Positions 42,994 through 44,654 of a stretch of 44,654 nt of DNA are shown here, piece by piece. Numbering within the stretch: position 1 is the stretch's first letter; each line of letters opens with the position of its first letter. The notes under the pieces were generated by a model. The model searched no databases. It saw only the letters and a program-made list of their open reading frames with translations, and was not told where the DNA came from. The stretch is from assembly GCA_020831895.1 (NCBI GenBank), contig JAFIFS010000023.1, forward strand, positions 1 to 44,654, given 5' to 3'. Position numbers and translations under genes: made by a program. Origin of the DNA: Chromatiales bacterium (GTDB lineage Bacteria; Pseudomonadota; Gammaproteobacteria; Steroidobacterales; GCA-2729495).

Positions 42994-44654
42994 TCACGCA
43001 CCAGGCATGCCCCCGGCCGCCACCGGTGGAGGCAGGGTCGCAGCAATCTGCTCCAGGTTCTGGAAGAACATTACCCGGGAGTCCATCCTGAAACCTGTCA
43101 ACCTTTCGATCTTGGCCACCACCCGCATCGTCAGCAAGGAGTGTCCGCCTAGATCGAAGAAGTTATCTGTCTTGCCAACCTTAGAGATGCGAAGAAGTTG
43201 CTGCCACACATCCGCCAGCATCACCTCCTGGGACGTTTCGGGCGGAAGGAAATCGTCCCGCTTCGCGGGAGCGCGCCGGAGAGGATCCGGTAGCGCCCTG
43301 CGATCCACCTTGCCGCTCGAGGTCAGAGGCATCCGACCTAGAGGCTCGATGATCCCCGGCATCATGTACTCCGGCAGCAAGGCACGGAGAGCCCTGCGTA
43401 TGTCGGTGCCGGTAAGGCTCGAACCTGGTTCAAACACCACGTATGCCACCAGCCGGAGATCACCCTCACCCATGTCCTTGGCAACCACAGCGGCTCGTGC
43501 CACCTCGCGGATCCCCTCGAGAGCCGCTTCGACCTCTCCAGGCTCCACCCGATGTCCTCGCACCTGAACCTGGTTGTCGACGCGCCCCAGGAAATCAAGG
43601 GAACCATCCTTCCGCCAGGCCACCCGGTCGCCCGTCCTGTACAGCCGATCACCTCCGCGACGGAGTGGATTCAGGAGGAATCGGTCCCTCGTTAGATCCG
43701 GCCTTCCTCGATACCCAAGTGCGACACCGGCCCCGCCAATGTACAGCTCTCCGGGAACTCCCGGTGGCGCCAATTGCTGTTTCCCGGCGAGAACGAGAAG
43801 GGAGGTGTTGGAAAGCGGACGGCCAATGGGAATCCGCCCGTCTGGCTCCCCTGTTACCTCGTGAAACGAGGAGTAGATAGTGGCCTCGGTGGGACCGTAT
43901 CCATTGAATACTGCCCCACATCGGCGGATGAGCCAGGACGCCAGTTCCGGAGTGAGCTCCTCTCCTCCGCTGATGATCCTGAGTTGCGGATGCCCCTGCC
44001 AACCGGCATCTCTGAGGAGGCGCCACATGGAGGGAGTCGCCTGCATGACGGTAGGGTTCGTTTGCGAAAGCAGGCTCAACAGGGCGGGCGCATGCTTCAC
44101 CTGTTCGTTGGAACCGAGAACGATCCTGCCACCGCACAGTAGCGGGAGAAAGAACTCAAGCACACTGATGTCAAACGAGTAGGTGGATACAGCCAGAAGG
44201 CAGTCATCGGGCCGAAAGCCTATGACATGGCGCACGCTCTCAAGGAGGTTACGGACAGAGAGGTGACTCACCTCCACGCCCTTCGGATGGCCGGTGGAGC
44301 CCGAGGTGTACATCACATAGGCAAGGGACTGCGGCACAGGGGAACCGGCCCGTCCGTCGCCACTGTCGGTATTCTCGAATGAAGCCGGGAACCCCCAGTC
44401 CGCGAGCAGTACAGGATCGCTACCCGGAGGAAGCCGTCCCCGGAGACGTTCTTCGGTGATGACGGCCCGGGCTTCCGCTCCCTCGAGGATCTGGGCAAGG
44501 CGCGCCGAGGGTGCCTCGGGATCCAGGGGAAGGTAGGCGGCGCCGCTGCGCCAGATGCCCAGAAGAGTGGCCACCAGCCTGGCGGTGCGCTCCATGTGAC
44601 CCCCGACAATATCGCCCTGCCCGACGCCGAAGGTCCGTAACTTCGACGCAACCA
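42994..44654 (-). CDS. Non-ribosomal peptide synthetase, adenylation-PCP end (partial)
   Basis: The frame is open to the window edge, so the 5' part is missing; an internal Met at 44595 is not the start. The adenylation domain shows AYVMYTSGSTGHPKG (A3), NGYGPTEATI (A5), LYRTGD (A7), GRVDNQVQVRGHRVEPGEVE (A8) and SSGKVDRRAL (A10). A carrier domain follows with its phosphopantetheine serine in FFDLGGHSLL. The protein then ends (AAGGMPGA) without condensation, reductase or thioesterase domain. Specificity positions readable by eye include D235 and I236 in FDISVL, but no amino acid can be called. Codon use looks less GC-extreme than its neighbours, a hint of transfer. Confidence 0.92.
   Translation of the reverse strand, partial: VASKLRTFGVGQGDIVGGHMERTARLVATLLGIWRSGAAYLPLDPEAPSARLAQILEGAEARAVITEERLRGRLPPGSDPVLLADWGFPASFENTDSGDGRAGSPVPQSLAYVMYTSGSTGHPKGVEVSHLSVRNLLESVRHVIGFRPDDCLLAVSTYSFDISVLEFFLPLLCGGRIVLGSNEQVKHAPALLSLLSQTNPTVMQATPSMWRLLRDAGWQGHPQLRIISGGEELTPELASWLIRRCGAVFNGYGPTEATIYSSFHEVTGEPDGRIPIGRPLSNTSLLVLAGKQQLAPPGVPGELYIGGAGVALGYRGRPDLTRDRFLLNPLRRGGDRLYRTGDRVAWRKDGSLDFLGRVDNQVQVRGHRVEPGEVEAALEGIREVARAAVVAKDMGEGDLRLVAYVVFEPGSSLTGTDIRRALRALLPEYMMPGIIEPLGRMPLTSSGKVDRRALPDPLRRAPAKRDDFLPPETSQEVMLADVWQQLLRISKVGKTDNFFDLGGHSLLTMRVVAKIERLTGFRMDSRVMFFQNLEQIAATLPPPVAAGGMPGA

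Overview
The window reads as chromosomal DNA of a GC-rich gammaproteobacterium. Evidence is an FNR with the E. coli cysteine spacing, MsrPQ, P-II, DacB/PBP4, DUF3391 HD-GYP proteins, a SLAM/type XI secretion protein, PEP-CTERM sorting, and REP elements of the GTAGGAGCGGCTTCAGCCGCGA type. A marine or sediment lineage related to Woeseiales or Chromatiales would fit, but that is inference. I see no rRNA, tRNA, CRISPR array, IS element or prophage. Coding density is very high and most intergenic gaps are under 200 bp.

Layout. 0.1-2.0 kb (minus): a His-rich CbiX-like lipoprotein and an unknown gene behind a promoter that carries a perfect palindrome. 2.1-3.9 kb (plus): a membrane-anchored alpha/beta hydrolase, then a decayed S9 peptidase. 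3.8-11.1 kb (minus): MFS transporter, EVE-domain protein, beta-propeller protein, and an RND pump with its adaptor. 11.3-14.5 kb (plus): a second hydrolase, FNR, cytochrome c' and a diheme cytochrome c. 14.5-18.9 kb: DUF4404, an Lrp-type regulator divergent from a cysteine-dioxygenase-like cupin, a degenerate HD-GYP protein, a GST and a LuxR-type regulator. 18.8-26.2 kb: a minus-strand operon of SLAM barrel, barrel-domain cargo, PEP-CTERM protein and L,D-transpeptidase, divergent from a LapG-type protease paired with a membrane HD-GYP protein. 26.2-31.1 kb: DUF1838 protein, a cytochrome b561-cytochrome c fusion, and an EAL/HD-GYP pair. 31.2-36.7 kb: glycine-zipper lipoprotein, msrA-sodB, an orphan TRAP binding protein, DUF547, msrPQ and glnB. 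36.9-41.5 kb: dacB, a sigma-54 enhancer-binding protein and its apparent target cassette. 41.5-44.65 kb: dienelactone hydrolase, a UPF0016 remnant, and the 3' end of an NRPS gene that runs off the window.

The strongest candidate for something undescribed is 40.35-40.91 kb. A PAS-PAS-AAA+-Fis activator is divergent from a transcription unit with a clear -24/-12 promoter. Two 17-bp tandem repeats lie about 70-105 bp upstream of the predicted start site. The unit encodes a 91-residue secreted protein, followed by three hairpins, two of which display C-rich CCUCC-type loops, and a perfect intrinsic terminator. It looks like an activator-controlled mRNA that also carries or releases an anti-Shine-Dalgarno small RNA.

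Two further themes stand out. First, c-di-GMP signalling: three HD-GYP proteins within 15 kb all lack the HD dyad and so look like receptors, one is paired with a LapG-type protease, and an intact EAL phosphodiesterase is nearby. Second, REP elements sit exactly at 3' gene ends, so that the TAG of their GTAGGAG edge is the stop codon of msrQ, glnB and the sigma-54 activator gene.
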